From: an uncultured Clostridia bacterium
Lineage (GTDB): Bacteria; Bacillota; Clostridia; TANB77; CAG-508
Reading direction: 5' to 3'
DNA: 42,417 bases
Assembly (NCBI GenBank): GCA_944391755.1
Contig: CALXUT010000031.1
Location: forward strand, 1 to 42,417
In this document: piece by piece, positions 26,199-34,920 of the stretch
Layout of the letters: every line of letters begins with the position of its first letter
How positions within the stretch are numbered: position 1 is the stretch's first letter
Program-made: the position numbers and the translations under genes
Notes under the pieces: generated by a model
What the model was told of the DNA's origin: nothing
Databases searched by the model: none
The model's input: the letters and a program-made list of their open reading frames with translations, nothing else

Positions 26199-28088
26199 AT
26201 GAGTAAAGAAAAAAATATAAAATCCAAAGGAAAAATCGTAAAATCTAAAAGTGATATCAATACGCCAAATACAATTTCTAAATTAAAAGTAAAATTCTTA
26301 TTAGTTGTTACGCTAATATTGATTGTTCTTTTAATTTCTAGAATCTTTTGCTTACAATTTATTGATGGTGATCGTTTGCAAGCAGCAGCAACATCACAAC
26401 AAACTTTGACCGAAACACTTAGTGCTAAGCGTGGTACAATATATGATTCTACAGGCAGAAATGTTTTAGCAATTAGTTATGAATCAGATAAAATATATAT
26501 CAATCCTTCAGATATTAGTGATAGTAATATAGAAATCGTTGCACAAGGAGTTGCAGAAATTTTAGAATTGGATTATGCTGAACTTTTATCCAAAATAAAT
26601 ACTACAGAAAAAAGATTTCTTGTTGCTTCTGATGTTGAACAAGAAAAAACAGATAAGCTAGAAGAATGGATTGATAAAATGACTGAAGAAAAGATTAAAA
26701 CAGGAATAAGTATTGAAGAAACTACTAGCAGATCTTATCCTTATAAAAATTTAGCATCAACTGTAATAGGTTTTGTAAATTCTGACAATCATGGTTCTTA
26801 CGGTATAGAATATTCTTGGGACTCTTTTTTAAGTGGTACTCCTGGTAAATCTGTTAGTTTAAAAGATGCAAGTCAATCTGAAATTGCAAATTCAGAGCAG
26901 ACCTATATTGCAGCAGAAAATGGATATGATATCAATTTAACAATTGATGTCAATATTCAAAGTATTGTAGAAAAATATTTAGCAGAAGCTGTTGATTTAT
27001 ATGAATGTGATAGTGGAATAACCATTGCAATGGATCCTTCTACTGGAAAAATTAAGGCAATGGCTGATTACCCAAATTATGACTGTAATTCCCCTAACAC
27101 ACCAAATTCTTATTTAGCAGAAACTTGGGATACACTTACTTCTGAACAGAAGACAACTCAACTTTTTAGAATGTGGAGTCCAAAAGCTGTAACAGATACT
27201 TATGAACCAGGTTCTGTATTTAAAATTATTACTTCTGCAATTGCTTTAGAAGAAGATATTACAGATACAGATATAGAAAATACTTTTTATTGTACAGGAC
27301 ACTATTATATAGAAGGTGAAGATGAACCTATTGATTGTTGGAGATATTATGATCCTCACGAATCACAAACATTAAGAAATGCCTTAGAGAATTCATGTAA
27401 CCCTGCTTTTATTGAATTAGGCTTAAAAATCGGTGCTGAAACTTCTTATAAATATTATGATGCATTTGGCTTATTTAATAAAACTGGTATTTCACTTTCA
27501 GGGGAATCCAATAGTATTTTTTATGATTTAGAAAAGATTAAACCTATCGAATTAGGTGTATTGTCTTTTGGGCAAAGATTTAATATAACACCTATACAAA
27601 TGATTACTGCTATATCTGCTATAGCAAATGATGGTGTTTTAGTACAACCTCAGATTGTTGATAAAATGACAAATACCGATACAGGTGAAGTTACTACCTT
27701 TGAGACAAAAGAAATTCGTCAGGTCATTTCAAAAGAAACAGCGGACAAAGTAAAATCTATGATGGAATCTGTCGTAAATCATGGTTCTGGTGGTCAAGCA
27801 AAAGTTGCTGGATATTCTGTAGGTGGTAAAACTGGTACTTCTGAACCTAGATGGGGTACTAGTGATGGATATATTGCATCTTTTGTTGCAATATCTCCTG
27901 TTGAAAACACAAAAATCGTCCTTCTTGTTATTTTGAAAAACCCTAAAGGTGGACAGCATAATGGTGGGCAAATTGCAGCACCTACAGCTAGTAAAATGCT
28001 TTCAGAAATATTACCTTATATGGGTGTAGAATCAGGAAATAAAGACACTAGTACAAATTCTGATATGTCAAATGCTGATTTATATTAA
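26199..28088 (+). CDS. class B penicillin-binding protein (FtsI/SpoVD type)
   Basis: 629 residues, the only plus-strand gene. It cross-links peptidoglycan as the transpeptidase partner of a SEDS enzyme. It has a basic cytoplasmic tail, one membrane helix (about 32-53), a dimerisation domain with SAKRGTIYD, and a transpeptidase domain with S339-x-x-K342 (EPGSVFKI), S399-C-N, and K544-T-G (GGKTGTSEP). No PASTA domains follow, which fits FtsI or a SpoVD without PASTA. ATG 26199 is preferred over the TTG at 26175. It lies outside the mur cluster, where the gene is often found. Confidence 0.93.
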   Translation: MSKEKNIKSKGKIVKSKSDINTPNTISKLKVKFLLVVTLILIVLLISRIFCLQFIDGDRLQAAATSQQTLTETLSAKRGTIYDSTGRNVLAISYESDKIYINPSDISDSNIEIVAQGVAEILELDYAELLSKINTTEKRFLVASDVEQEKTDKLEEWIDKMTEEKIKTGISIEETTSRSYPYKNLASTVIGFVNSDNHGSYGIEYSWDSFLSGTPGKSVSLKDASQSEIANSEQTYIAAENGYDINLTIDVNIQSIVEKYLAEAVDLYECDSGITIAMDPSTGKIKAMADYPNYDCNSPNTPNSYLAETWDTLTSEQKTTQLFRMWSPKAVTDTYEPGSVFKIITSAIALEEDITDTDIENTFYCTGHYYIEGEDEPIDCWRYYDPHESQTLRNALENSCNPAFIELGLKIGAETSYKYYDAFGLFNKTGISLSGESNSIFYDLEKIKPIELGVLSFGQRFNITPIQMITAISAIANDGVLVQPQIVDKMTNTDTGEVTTFETKEIRQVISKETADKVKSMMESVVNHGSGGQAKVAGYSVGGKTGTSEPRWGTSDGYIASFVAISPVENTKIVLLVILKNPKGGQHNGGQIAAPTASKMLSEILPYMGVESGNKDTSTNSDMSNADLY

Positions 28089-28115
28089 AAGATGCACTTA
28101 TTCGTGCATCTTTTT
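28087..28115. terminator. convergent bidirectional terminator
   Basis: AAAAGATGCAC and GTGCATCTTTTT form a perfect stem with a 6-base loop. It ends the PBP gene on the plus strand. On the minus strand it overlaps the last codons and stop of the TSCPD gene and is followed by TTTT. Confidence 0.92.
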
Positions 28116-28355
28116 CTTGTATTCTTCTAGTGCAATGGCAACTTGATCAGGACAAGAAGTTTTCTTAATTCCACAAGGAATTCCTTTAAGTATCTCTATT
28201 ACTTCATCAATACTTTTATTTTCTATTAATTTTGATACTCCTATTGTGTTCCCTGGACATCCACCAATAATTTTTAATTTTTTTATTATTCCATTATCAA
28301 TCTCAAAAATCATTTCTGCTGAACAAACCCCTTGTGGTTTATATCTATATTCCAT
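28098..28355 (-). CDS. TSCPD domain protein (TIGR03905-like)
   Basis: 85 residues. The domain is named for the TSCPD motif seen here near the end (GIKKTSCPDQ). An upstream GGCPGNTIGVSKL and a CSAEMIFEI stretch complete it. Conserved cysteines suggest metal or cofactor binding. Related domains are found attached to nucleotide reductases and dehydrogenases, but the role of the stand-alone form is unknown. Its final codons are encoded in the stem of the shared terminator. GGAGG precedes the ATG. Confidence 0.88.
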   Translation of the reverse strand: MEYRYKPQGVCSAEMIFEIDNGIIKKLKIIGGCPGNTIGVSKLIENKSIDEVIEILKGIPCGIKKTSCPDQVAIALEEYKKKMHE

Positions 28356-28376
28356 AGTTATTCCTCCTTTTGTTTT

Positions 28377-28405
28377 ATTATATGAAAGCTTGTCCTAAAA
28401 ATCAA
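28377..28405 (-). promoter_or_regulatory. promoter of the TSCPD gene
   Basis: -35 TTGATT (28400-28405), 17-base spacer, perfect -10 TATAAT (28377-28382), about 20 bases before the start codon. A 7-bp hairpin (28405-28420) just upstream may end the preceding transcript. Confidence 0.7.
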
Positions 28406-28418
28406 GTTGATTCATCAA

Positions 28419-28997
28419 CTATTTATCATAATGTATCTTATCTCTTTTCATTTTTATTCCTATTAATAGTACATCTTCACTTTTTTCATCAAAATATTTT
28501 AATAATTTTCCATATTGATTACTTTTGTTTTCGTTATCTTTAATATAATTTACTATATCTAAAAAATTCACTTCTGTCCCTGTTTCTAAAATTCCTGTTC
28601 TATTGTTTTCTATTTCTAGGAAAATACTTTGTTGATATTTTCTTTTGTTTAATTCTGATATTAATACTTTATTGATTATTGCTTCTGCTCTGCTCTCTTC
28701 TGTATTTTTTTGCAATTCTTCTTCATAAATGGAACACCAATAGCAAAATATGGATTCTTTTATTTTACTCTTTTTTACCATTCTTAAATACATTTCTACA
28801 TTTTCTTTTGTAGAAAGTATACTGTTTACTTTTAATAGCTCAAATTCATATTCTGAGATATTGCTTAGTTGTACATTTTTATCATATTTTATTTTTTCAA
28901 TATTTAAGTGTAATACTTTATTAAACATATTTACTAAAATAGTCTTATCACTACTTTCTATTAATTCTTTAATTTTGGACAGTTCTTTATTCTCTAT
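28419..28997 (-). CDS. unrecognised protein, about 192 aa, probable ATA start
   Basis: No family is recognised. The first ATG (28928, 169 residues, MFNKVLHLNIEK) has no SD. The frame stays open upstream through IENKELSKIKELIESS to an ATA at 28997, which has AAAGGTGG exactly 7 bases before it; no ATG, GTG or TTG occurs in that stretch. The protein is soluble, lysine/glutamate rich and mostly helical, with two cysteines in FCYWCS. It has its own consensus promoter. Alternatives are initiation at 28928, or a sequence error at the start codon. Confidence 0.65.
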   Translation of the reverse strand: MENKELSKIKELIESSDKTILVNMFNKVLHLNIEKIKYDKNVQLSNISEYEFELLKVNSILSTKENVEMYLRMVKKSKIKESIFCYWCSIYEEELQKNTEESRAEAIINKVLISELNKRKYQQSIFLEIENNRTGILETGTEVNFLDIVNYIKDNENKSNQYGKLLKYFDEKSEDVLLIGIKMKRDKIHYDK

Positions 28998-29139
28998 AAA
29001 AATTCCACCTTTCCTTACTTATTTAATTTTTAAATTTTCTATTTCTTAAATTAGACTTAATTTTTTATTTTGAAAAAATACAATAGATTTTAATTTTTAT
29101 GAAAAAATTCATATCAGAAAATTATATAATTCAAAACAT

Positions 29140-29168
29140 AGTATAAATAGTTTTTTTGATTTTGTCAA
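29140..29168 (-). promoter_or_regulatory. promoter of the unrecognised gene
   Basis: Perfect -35 TTGACA (29163-29168), 17-base spacer, -10 TATACT (29140-29145). This leaves a leader of about 135 bases before the proposed ATA start. Confidence 0.8.
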
Positions 29169-29231
29169 TATCTTTTTAATATTTTATGTAACTTTCCTTC
29201 GACATATTTCGACTTTCACATATTTTATTTT

Positions 29232-29264
29232 TAAAAAAAGTACCAGGGAATTTAGTCTGGTACT
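29232..29264 (-). terminator. terminator after trmL
   Basis: AGTACCAG and CTGGTACT (8 bp perfect, 10-base loop) are followed by seven T on the minus strand. They lie 13 bases past the trmL stop and end the ispG-ispH-trmL unit. Confidence 0.9.
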
Positions 29265-29276
29265 ATCTTTCAGATT

Positions 29277-29777
29277 TTATTTATCAAAATATTTACTTAT
29301 TTCTTCTAGTCCATTAAAATTCGTTTGTCTTAATACTTCATATACTCCTATTGCAACAGAATTTGATAAATTTAAAGATCTTAATGTTTCTCTCATTGGT
29401 ATTCTTATTGTCTTATTTATATACTTTTTTAATATATCTTCTGGTAAACCTTTTGTCTCTTTTCCAAATACAAGAAATACTTCTTCCATATTACCATATT
29501 CTATATCGGAATATACCTGTTTTCCTTTGGTTGTTGCAAAAAACATATTGTTCTCTTCTGGTTTATATTTTTCTAAAAATTTATCAAATGATACATGCTC
29601 CTCTATTTCAAGTTTATCCCAATAATCTAAACCAGCTCTTTTTAAAGCTTTTTCTGATATACTAAAACCTAATGGATATACTAAATGAAGTTTTGCTCCT
29701 GTTGCAGCGCATGTTCTTGCTATATTTCCTGTATTTTGAGGTATTTCTGGTTCTACTAGTACAACATTCAATTTCAT
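29277..29777 (-). CDS. trmL: tRNA (cytidine34-2'-O)-methyltransferase
   Basis: 166 residues. It is a SPOUT-class methyltransferase that 2'-O-methylates the wobble base of tRNA-Leu isoacceptors. VLVEPEIPQNTGNIARTCAATG, LVFGKETKGLPEDIL and IPMRETLRSLNLSNSVAI are the three SpoU/TrmL motifs forming the knot and SAM pocket. ATG 29777 gives the typical MKLNVVLVEP start; an upstream TTG (29789) abuts the SD and is unlikely. It is the last gene of the ispG-ispH-trmL unit. Confidence 0.95.
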   Translation of the reverse strand: MKLNVVLVEPEIPQNTGNIARTCAATGAKLHLVYPLGFSISEKALKRAGLDYWDKLEIEEHVSFDKFLEKYKPEENNMFFATTKGKQVYSDIEYGNMEEVFLVFGKETKGLPEDILKKYINKTIRIPMRETLRSLNLSNSVAIGVYEVLRQTNFNGLEEISKYFDK

Positions 29778-29818
29778 ATTGTTATACAATCCTTTCTTTT
29801 TAGCGTTCTCTGTTAAAA

Positions 29819-30679
29819 TCAGGTATTCATTAAGGCATTTTTTATTTCTTCTACACTTTCATTTGGTGTTGAAGCACCTGCCATAATTCCTATTATTTTA
29901 TAATTTTTCATATTTTTAATATCTAAGTCTTTTACTGTTTCAACTAATTCTGTATTTGCACAATTTATTTTTGCAATATCATATAACTTTTTCGTATTGG
30001 AACTGTTTTTTCCTCCAACAATTATCATTGCATCCACTTGTTTTGATAATTTTTCTGTTTCTTCTTGCCTTAATTTTGTGGCCGAACATATTGTATTTTG
30101 AATACATACCTTATATTCCGCATTTAATTTTTGTTGTAATTCTTCAACAATCTCTTGAAATTTTTGAAGACTGTATGTTGTTTGTACAAGAATAAGAATT
30201 TTCTTTATATTACTTTTTACAATCTTATCTAGCGTTACATTTATATCTTCTTTGTTTCTTATTAAGCAAGAATTTTCACCACAAAAACTAATTGTTCCTA
30301 TTGTTTCTGGATGCTCTTCTACTCCCACTAATACTATGAAATATCCATTTTTAGCATATTCCTCTGCTGTATTATGTATTTTTAATACTTTTGGACATGT
30401 TAAATCTATTATCTCTATTCCTTTATTATTTGCCTTTTCATAAACCTCTTTAGATACTCCATGTGCCCTTATAATTGCTTTTTCATTAGCCTCTTCTATA
30501 TTATCTATTATTTTTAATCCTTTTTTTTCAAGTTTTTCAACGACTTGTTTATTATGTACTAATTCCCCTAAACAGTAAATTGTTTTTCCCTTTTCTTTTT
30601 CTAGTTCTTGTTCTGTTTTTGAAACTGCATTTAATACGCCTCCACAGAATCCAGATGTTTTTCCTATTATAATTTTCAT
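29819..30679 (-). CDS. ispH: 4-hydroxy-3-methylbut-2-enyl diphosphate reductase
   Basis: 286 residues. It is the last enzyme of the MEP pathway, making IPP and DMAPP with a [4Fe-4S] cluster. The three cluster cysteines are visible: C12 in SGFCGGV, the Cys in DLTCPKV, and that in NTICSATKLRQ. The substrate-binding EEHPETIGT and the final AGASTPNESVEEI are also present. There is no S1-domain fusion, which some clostridia have. It follows ispG after an 11-base gap, so two MEP genes are co-transcribed. Confidence 0.97.
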   Translation of the reverse strand: MKIIIGKTSGFCGGVLNAVSKTEQELEKEKGKTIYCLGELVHNKQVVEKLEKKGLKIIDNIEEANEKAIIRAHGVSKEVYEKANNKGIEIIDLTCPKVLKIHNTAEEYAKNGYFIVLVGVEEHPETIGTISFCGENSCLIRNKEDINVTLDKIVKSNIKKILILVQTTYSLQKFQEIVEELQQKLNAEYKVCIQNTICSATKLRQEETEKLSKQVDAMIIVGGKNSSNTKKLYDIAKINCANTELVETVKDLDIKNMKNYKIIGIMAGASTPNESVEEIKNALMNT

Positions 30680-30690
30680 AATACACTTCC

Positions 30691-31743
30691 TTAAACCATT
30701 TTTAATATTTCTTGTTTCAATACTTCTACAATTTCTTCTTGAGGTACTTTTTTTACAATTTCTCCTTTTTTAAATAATAATCCTTCTTTTACTCCTCCAG
30801 CAATTCCAATATCCGCTTCTCTTGCTTCTCCTGGTCCATTTACAGCACATCCCATAACAGCAACTGTGATATTTGCGTTTATAGTTTGCAAAAATGCTTC
30901 TACTTCTTTTGCAATTGGAATTAAATCAATTTGTGTTCTACCACAAGTTGGACATGCCACTAGAGTTGGTACTCCATTATATAAATTACAGTCTTTTAAT
31001 ATTTCTTTTGCTACTTTTATTTCTTTTATTGGATCATCTGATAAAGATACTCTTAAAGTATCTCCTATTCCTTGTCTTATTAATACACCAAGTCCTATAC
31101 TAGATTTTACTGTTCCACTAAACTCTGTTCCCGCTTCTGTGATTCCTAAATGTAATGGATATGGAAATGTTTTAGCTGCTTCCTCATAGGCAGCTATACA
31201 TAAATCCAAATTTGAAGCTTTTAACGAAATGGCAATATCATAAAAATCTAATTTTTCTAATATATCTACATGTCTTTTTGCACTTTCTACCATTGCTTCC
31301 GCAGTTGGCTTCCCATATTTATCAAGTAATTCTTTTTCTAATGAACCTGCATTTACACCTATTCTAATAGGAATATTGTGTTTTTTACAAGCTTCCACAA
31401 CTTTTTTTACTTTTTCTTCACTACCTATATTTCCAGGATTAATTCTTATTTTATCTACTCCTGATTCTATTGCCTGTAATGCAATTTGGTAATCAAAGTG
31501 AATATCGGCAACAATTGGTATATGGATTTGTTTTTTTATTTCTTTTATTGCTTTTGCATCCTCCATATCCAAACAGGCAACCCTTATGATTTCACATCCC
31601 GCGTTTTCTAAATCATGTATTTGTTTTACAGTTGCCTCTATATCTTTTGTCTTTGTATTACACATTGATTGAATAATTATTTTATTTTGTCCACCTATTT
31701 GTACATTTCCTACTTTAATTTTTCTTGTTTTTTCTCTTATCAT
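30691..31743 (-). CDS. ispG: 4-hydroxy-3-methylbut-2-en-1-yl diphosphate synthase
   Basis: 350 residues. It converts MEcPP to HMBPP in the MEP pathway using a [4Fe-4S] cluster and reduced ferredoxin or flavodoxin. The TIM-barrel half carries [31 protein letters not shown] and RINPGNIG. The cluster half has [12 protein letters not shown] and [19 protein letters not shown] terminator-like hairpin lies 22 bases before the start, between the walR-like gene and this one. AGGAG follows the hairpin. Electron supply could come from the ferredoxin encoded at 10186, but this is conjecture. Confidence 0.97.
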   Translation of the reverse strand: MIREKTRKIKVGNVQIGGQNKIIIQSMCNTKTKDIEATVKQIHDLENAGCEIIRVACLDMEDAKAIKEIKKQIHIPIVADIHFDYQIALQAIESGVDKIRINPGNIGSEEKVKKVVEACKKHNIPIRIGVNAGSLEKELLDKYGKPTAEAMVESAKRHVDILEKLDFYDIAISLKASNLDLCIAAYEEAAKTFPYPLHLGITEAGTEFSGTVKSSIGLGVLIRQGIGDTLRVSLSDDPIKEIKVAKEILKDCNLYNGVPTLVACPTCGRTQIDLIPIAKEVEAFLQTINANITVAVMGCAVNGPGEAREADIGIAGGVKEGLLFKKGEIVKKVPQEEIVEVLKQEILKMV

Positions 31744-31765
31744 ATCTTTTTCTCCTATTTTATCT

Positions 31766-31796
31766 AAAAAGCGAACTCTTAAGAGTTCGCTTTTTT
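31766..31796 (-). terminator. terminator after the walR-like gene
   Basis: AAAAAGCGAACTCTT and AAGAGTTCGCTTTTTT form a 15-bp perfect stem with almost no loop, T-flanked both ways. It overlaps the walR-like stop codon and lies just upstream of ispG. Confidence 0.92.
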
Positions 31797-32547
31797 AATC
31801 TTTGCTTGGAATGTAGTAACCTACTCCTCTCTTTGTAATTAATACTTGTGGATTTAAGGTATCTTTTTCTATTCTTTCTCTGATTCTTCTTACTGTAACA
31901 TCTACTGTACGAATATCACCATAATATTCATATCCCCAAACTCTTTCAAGTAAAGCTTCTCTTGTTACAACTTGACCTGGTTGTTGTGCTAAAAATTTTA
32001 ATACTTCAAATTCTCTTAAAGTTAAATTGATTACTTTGCCGTCAATATGTACTTCATATTTTTCTAAATCTAAGACTAGATTTCCGATTTTTATACTACT
32101 ATTTTTCTTTTCAGGCTTTTTCTCTTCATTATTTCTAGCAATATTATCAATGTCTGTATTTACTTCAACTTTTCTTAAATTTGCTTTTACTCTCGCTACA
32201 ACTTCTCTTACGCTAAATGGTTTTGTAATATAGTCATCTGCGCCTAATTCTAAGCCTACAATTTTATCTAATTCATCATCTTTTGCTGTTACCATTAGTA
32301 TAGGTACATTATAGATATTTTTTATTTTTTTACATACAGAAAGACCATCTAAACGAGGAAGCATGATATCTAATAATATTAAATCCGGTCTTTGTTCTTT
32401 TGCTATTTCTACAGCTGTTACTCCATCATTTGCTTCTATTGTATTATAACCTTCTCTTTTTAGATTATGGACCAATAAATCAACTATTTTTTGTTCATCA
32501 TCTACGATTAATATTGTCTTTTTTTCATATTCATAATTATCTTCCAT
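31795..32547 (-). CDS. OmpR/PhoB-family response regulator (WalR-like)
   Basis: 250 residues. The receiver domain (11-125) has the acidic pair D16-D17, the phosphoacceptor D60 (LILLDIMLPRLDG) and the signature K in DYITKPFS. The C-terminal winged helix (about 158-247) includes LTLREFEVLKFLAQQPGQVV and RTVDVTVRRIRERIE. Sequence style matches WalR/YycF/PhoP, regulators of cell-wall genes. No kinase is adjacent; the likeliest partner in the window is the PAS kinase at 12916. It has its own terminator. Two -10-like boxes lie upstream, the better at 32597-32602, without a good -35. Confidence 0.92.
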   Translation of the reverse strand: MEDNYEYEKKTILIVDDEQKIVDLLVHNLKREGYNTIEANDGVTAVEIAKEQRPDLILLDIMLPRLDGLSVCKKIKNIYNVPILMVTAKDDELDKIVGLELGADDYITKPFSVREVVARVKANLRKVEVNTDIDNIARNNEEKKPEKKNSSIKIGNLVLDLEKYEVHIDGKVINLTLREFEVLKFLAQQPGQVVTREALLERVWGYEYYGDIRTVDVTVRRIRERIEKDTLNPQVLITKRGVGYYIPSKD

Positions 32548-32691
32548 TTTACCCCTCCGGTACTTTTCTTACTATATTTATATCACAATTTTTACCATTA
32601 TACAAGGCTTTTAAGAAAAAATATTCATATATCAACATTTAAGACTTATTTATAGTAATGAACAGTAAATGTAACTTTGAATTTTCTATTT

Positions 32692-33939
32692 CTAAATATT
32701 AGATAGTGCTTTTAGTATTCCAAGTTTTCCATATTCGTACGTTAAACCACCTTGCATGTATGCAATATATGGTTCTCTTATTGGTCCATCACAGCTTAAT
32801 TCAATTGTTGAGCCTTCTGTAAATGTTCCTGCAGCCATGATAACCTTATCATCATATCCTGCCATTTCACTTGGTTCTGGGATAACATCAGAATCGATTG
32901 GTGAACCTTTTTGAATTCCTTGACAAAATTTTATTAATTTTTCAGCATCTCCTAATTCTATTGTTTGCACAATATCTGCCCTTGTCTCATCATATCTAGG
33001 ATCTACTGTATAGCCTAATTTTTCTAATATCCTACTTGCAAATACTGCTGTTTTCACACTACTTGCTACAACACTTGGTGCAAAAAATAATCCTTTTATA
33101 AATGCTGTATTTTGATTTAATGATGGTCCTATCTCTTTTCCAACGCCTGGAGCAGTTAACCTTTCTGCACATAATTCTATTAAATCTTTTCTACCAGCTA
33201 TGTAGGCACCACTAGTTGCAATTCCAGCACCTAAATTTTTCATTAAAGAACCTACGATTATATCAGCACCAACTTCTGATGGTTCTTTTTCTTCTACAAA
33301 TTCACCATAGCAATTATCTACCATAATAATCACTTCTTTATTAACTTCTCTTATTGCTTTTATGGCTTTTTCAATCTTTTCAATTGTTAAACTTTTTCTG
33401 GTAGAATATCCCTTTGATCTTTGAATTTCTACTAATTTTATATCTTGTTTTGATAGTCTTTCTTTTATTTTTTCTATATCAAAATCATTATTTATTAATT
33501 CAATTTGCTCATAGTTTACTCCAAATTCTTTTAAAGAACTTTTACTTTGCTCTTTACTGATTCCGATAATTGTTTGCATTGTATCATATGGTGCACCTGT
33601 TATACTTAGCATGGTATCTCCTGGTCTTAATATACCAAATAAAGTTACAGCTAAAGCATGTGTTCCTGATATCAATTGTGCTCTTACTAGAGCATCTTCT
33701 GTTTTCATGATTTCTGCATAAATTTCTTCTATTTTGTTTCTTCCCACTTCATCGATTCCATATCCTGTTGATGAATGTAAATGCATTTCTGTTAATCTAC
33801 ATTTTTGGAATGCTGATAAAACTTTTAAACTATTAATTTCTTTTATTTCGTCTATTTTTTCGAATATTAATTGTATTTCTTTTTCTACTTCTTTAGATAG
33901 ATTTAATATTTCTTTTTTTATTCCAAATTCACTATACAT
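32692..33939 (-). CDS. PLP-dependent methionine gamma-lyase family protein ('aluminum resistance' type)
   Basis: 415 residues. It belongs to the PF06838-type branch of Cys/Met-metabolism PLP enzymes, called methionine gamma-lyase-like or aluminum resistance protein in annotations. The true substrate is not established. SSTGYGIDEVGRN, LISGTHALAVTLFGILRPGD, MVDNCYGEFVEEKEP and the PLP-lysine region GSLMKNLGAGIATSGAYIAG are visible. ATG 33939 follows GGAGGAG by 7 bases; the frame is open to 33972. It has a single-gene promoter at 33960-33988. Confidence 0.9.
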   Translation of the reverse strand: MYSEFGIKKEILNLSKEVEKEIQLIFEKIDEIKEINSLKVLSAFQKCRLTEMHLHSSTGYGIDEVGRNKIEEIYAEIMKTEDALVRAQLISGTHALAVTLFGILRPGDTMLSITGAPYDTMQTIIGISKEQSKSSLKEFGVNYEQIELINNDFDIEKIKERLSKQDIKLVEIQRSKGYSTRKSLTIEKIEKAIKAIREVNKEVIIMVDNCYGEFVEEKEPSEVGADIIVGSLMKNLGAGIATSGAYIAGRKDLIELCAERLTAPGVGKEIGPSLNQNTAFIKGLFFAPSVVASSVKTAVFASRILEKLGYTVDPRYDETRADIVQTIELGDAEKLIKFCQGIQKGSPIDSDVIPEPSEMAGYDDKVIMAAGTFTEGSTIELSCDGPIREPYIAYMQGGLTYEYGKLGILKALSNI

Positions 33940-33959
33940 CTTACTTCTCCTCCTGCTAT

Positions 33960-33988
33960 ATATTACACGCAAATGCTCTATTTGTCAA
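33960..33988 (-). promoter_or_regulatory. promoter of the PLP enzyme gene
   Basis: Perfect -35 TTGACA (33983-33988), 17-base spacer, -10 TAATAT (33960-33965), about 20 bases before the ATG. Confidence 0.72.
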
Positions 33989-34008
33989 GATTTGTATAAT
34001 GTGCTTTA

Positions 34009-34749
34009 TTATCCAGTCTTACTCATTATCTCTTTTTTCATTTTATTAATTATCTTTTTTTCAAGTCTAGAAATGTAACTTTGTGAAATTCCAAGTTCAT
34101 CTGCCACTTCTTTTTGTGTTTTTTCTCTTCCACTGATAAACCCAAAACGCATTTCCATTATATTTTTTTCTCTTTCATTTAATTTTTTTATTGCTTCTTT
34201 TAATAATCTCATATCCACTTCATCTTCTAATCTTCTTGAAGTTACATCTGAGTCTGTTCCTAAAATATCTGATAATAATAATTCGTTTCCATCACTATCT
34301 TTATTTAATGGTTCATCAATGGAAACTTCTGTTTTTATTTTATTATTTCTCCTTAAATACATCAATATTTCATTTTCAATACATCTAGATGCATATGTTG
34401 CTAATTTTATTTTTTTCTCTGAATTAAAGGTATTCACTCCTTTCATTAATCCTATTGTTCCTATTGATATAAGGTCTTCTATTCCAATACCTGTATTTTC
34501 AAACTTTTTTGCTATATATACAACTAATCTTAAATTTCTTTCAACCAATGTCTGTCTTGCTTCCATCTTTTCTTCTGTATCTAATTTTTTTATTGTTTCT
34601 TCTTCTTCTTCAGGGCTTAGTGGTGGTGGTAATGTCTGACTTCCTGCTACATAAAATATGGGTAGTATTTCATCATCGTCTATATTTCCATCTATATATT
34701 TTGCACAGATTGCATTTATACTTTTTTTAATAAATTCTATAAAATTCAT
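34009..34749 (-). CDS. sigE: sporulation sigma factor SigE (pro-form)
   Basis: 246 residues, like pro-sigma-E of Bacillus. SigE directs mother-cell transcription after asymmetric division and is made as an inactive precursor cleaved by SpoIIGA. The N-terminal pro-sequence is present, with the cleavage-region motif [15 protein letters not shown] (Y33 at the expected site). Region 2 shows [30 protein letters not shown] (split by family motif positions) and [20 protein letters not shown]. Region 4 shows [14 protein letters not shown]. It lies downstream of spoIIGA but behind a terminator and its own promoter-like element. Confidence 0.97.
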   Translation of the reverse strand: MNFIEFIKKSINAICAKYIDGNIDDDEILPIFYVAGSQTLPPPLSPEEEEETIKKLDTEEKMEARQTLVERNLRLVVYIAKKFENTGIGIEDLISIGTIGLMKGVNTFNSEKKIKLATYASRCIENEILMYLRRNNKIKTEVSIDEPLNKDSDGNELLLSDILGTDSDVTSRRLEDEVDMRLLKEAIKKLNEREKNIMEMRFGFISGREKTQKEVADELGISQSYISRLEKKIINKMKKEIMSKTG

Positions 34750-34796
34750 TGCTCTTACCTCTTTTGCACTTATTTAGATTTTTCAAGGTTATACCT

Positions 34797-34834
34797 ATAA
34801 ACCTATCTTGCATCACCTCTTTCTATAGGTTTAT
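34797..34834 (-). promoter_or_regulatory. 10-bp inverted repeat in the sigE leader
   Basis: ATAAACCTAT and ATAGGTTTAT are perfect complements 18 bases apart. The upstream arm begins at the predicted transcript start and touches the -10 box. The loop contains AGAGGTGATG. It could be an operator, or an RNA hairpin hiding an SD-like sequence. The role is unknown. Confidence 0.45.
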
Positions 34835-34867
34835 TGTACAACTTTTGCTATGCAAATACTGTCTTTT
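34830..34867 (-). promoter_or_regulatory. sigE promoter-like element, copy of the one before spoIIGA
   Basis: AAAAGACAGTATTT (34854-34867), 14 bases, GTACAATAAA (34830-34839). The -10-like TACAAT lies 21 bases after AAGACA, a long spacer reminiscent of the Spo0A-dependent spoIIG promoter of B. subtilis (22 bases). It is identical in both blocks and spacing to 35832-35869. Confidence 0.6.
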
Positions 34868-34876
34868 CTTATTGTA

Positions 34877-34914
34877 GAAAAAAAGAAATAATCGATGTTT
34901 TACGATTATTTCTT
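34877..34914 (-). terminator. terminator after spoIIGA
   Basis: AAGAAATAATCG and CGATTATTTCTT (12 bp) enclose an 8-base loop and are followed by a T-run on the minus strand. It lies between spoIIGA and sigE. Confidence 0.88.
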
Positions 34915-34920
34915 ACACTT

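Larger units (their letters stand above)
29015..29276. other. AT-rich intergenic stretch
   Basis: Apart from the promoter (29140-29168) and the trmL terminator (29232-29264), nothing is recognised in these roughly 260 bases. A small ATGAA/TTCAT hairpin at about 29099 lies in the leader of the unrecognised gene. Confidence 0.5.

Noticed and set aside
34727..34813. 28-codon ORF (ATG after AGAGGTG) overlapping the sigE start
   Set aside because: The ATG is too close to the SD-like sequence, the composition is unremarkable, and it runs into sigE in another frame; the hairpin explains the signal as well.
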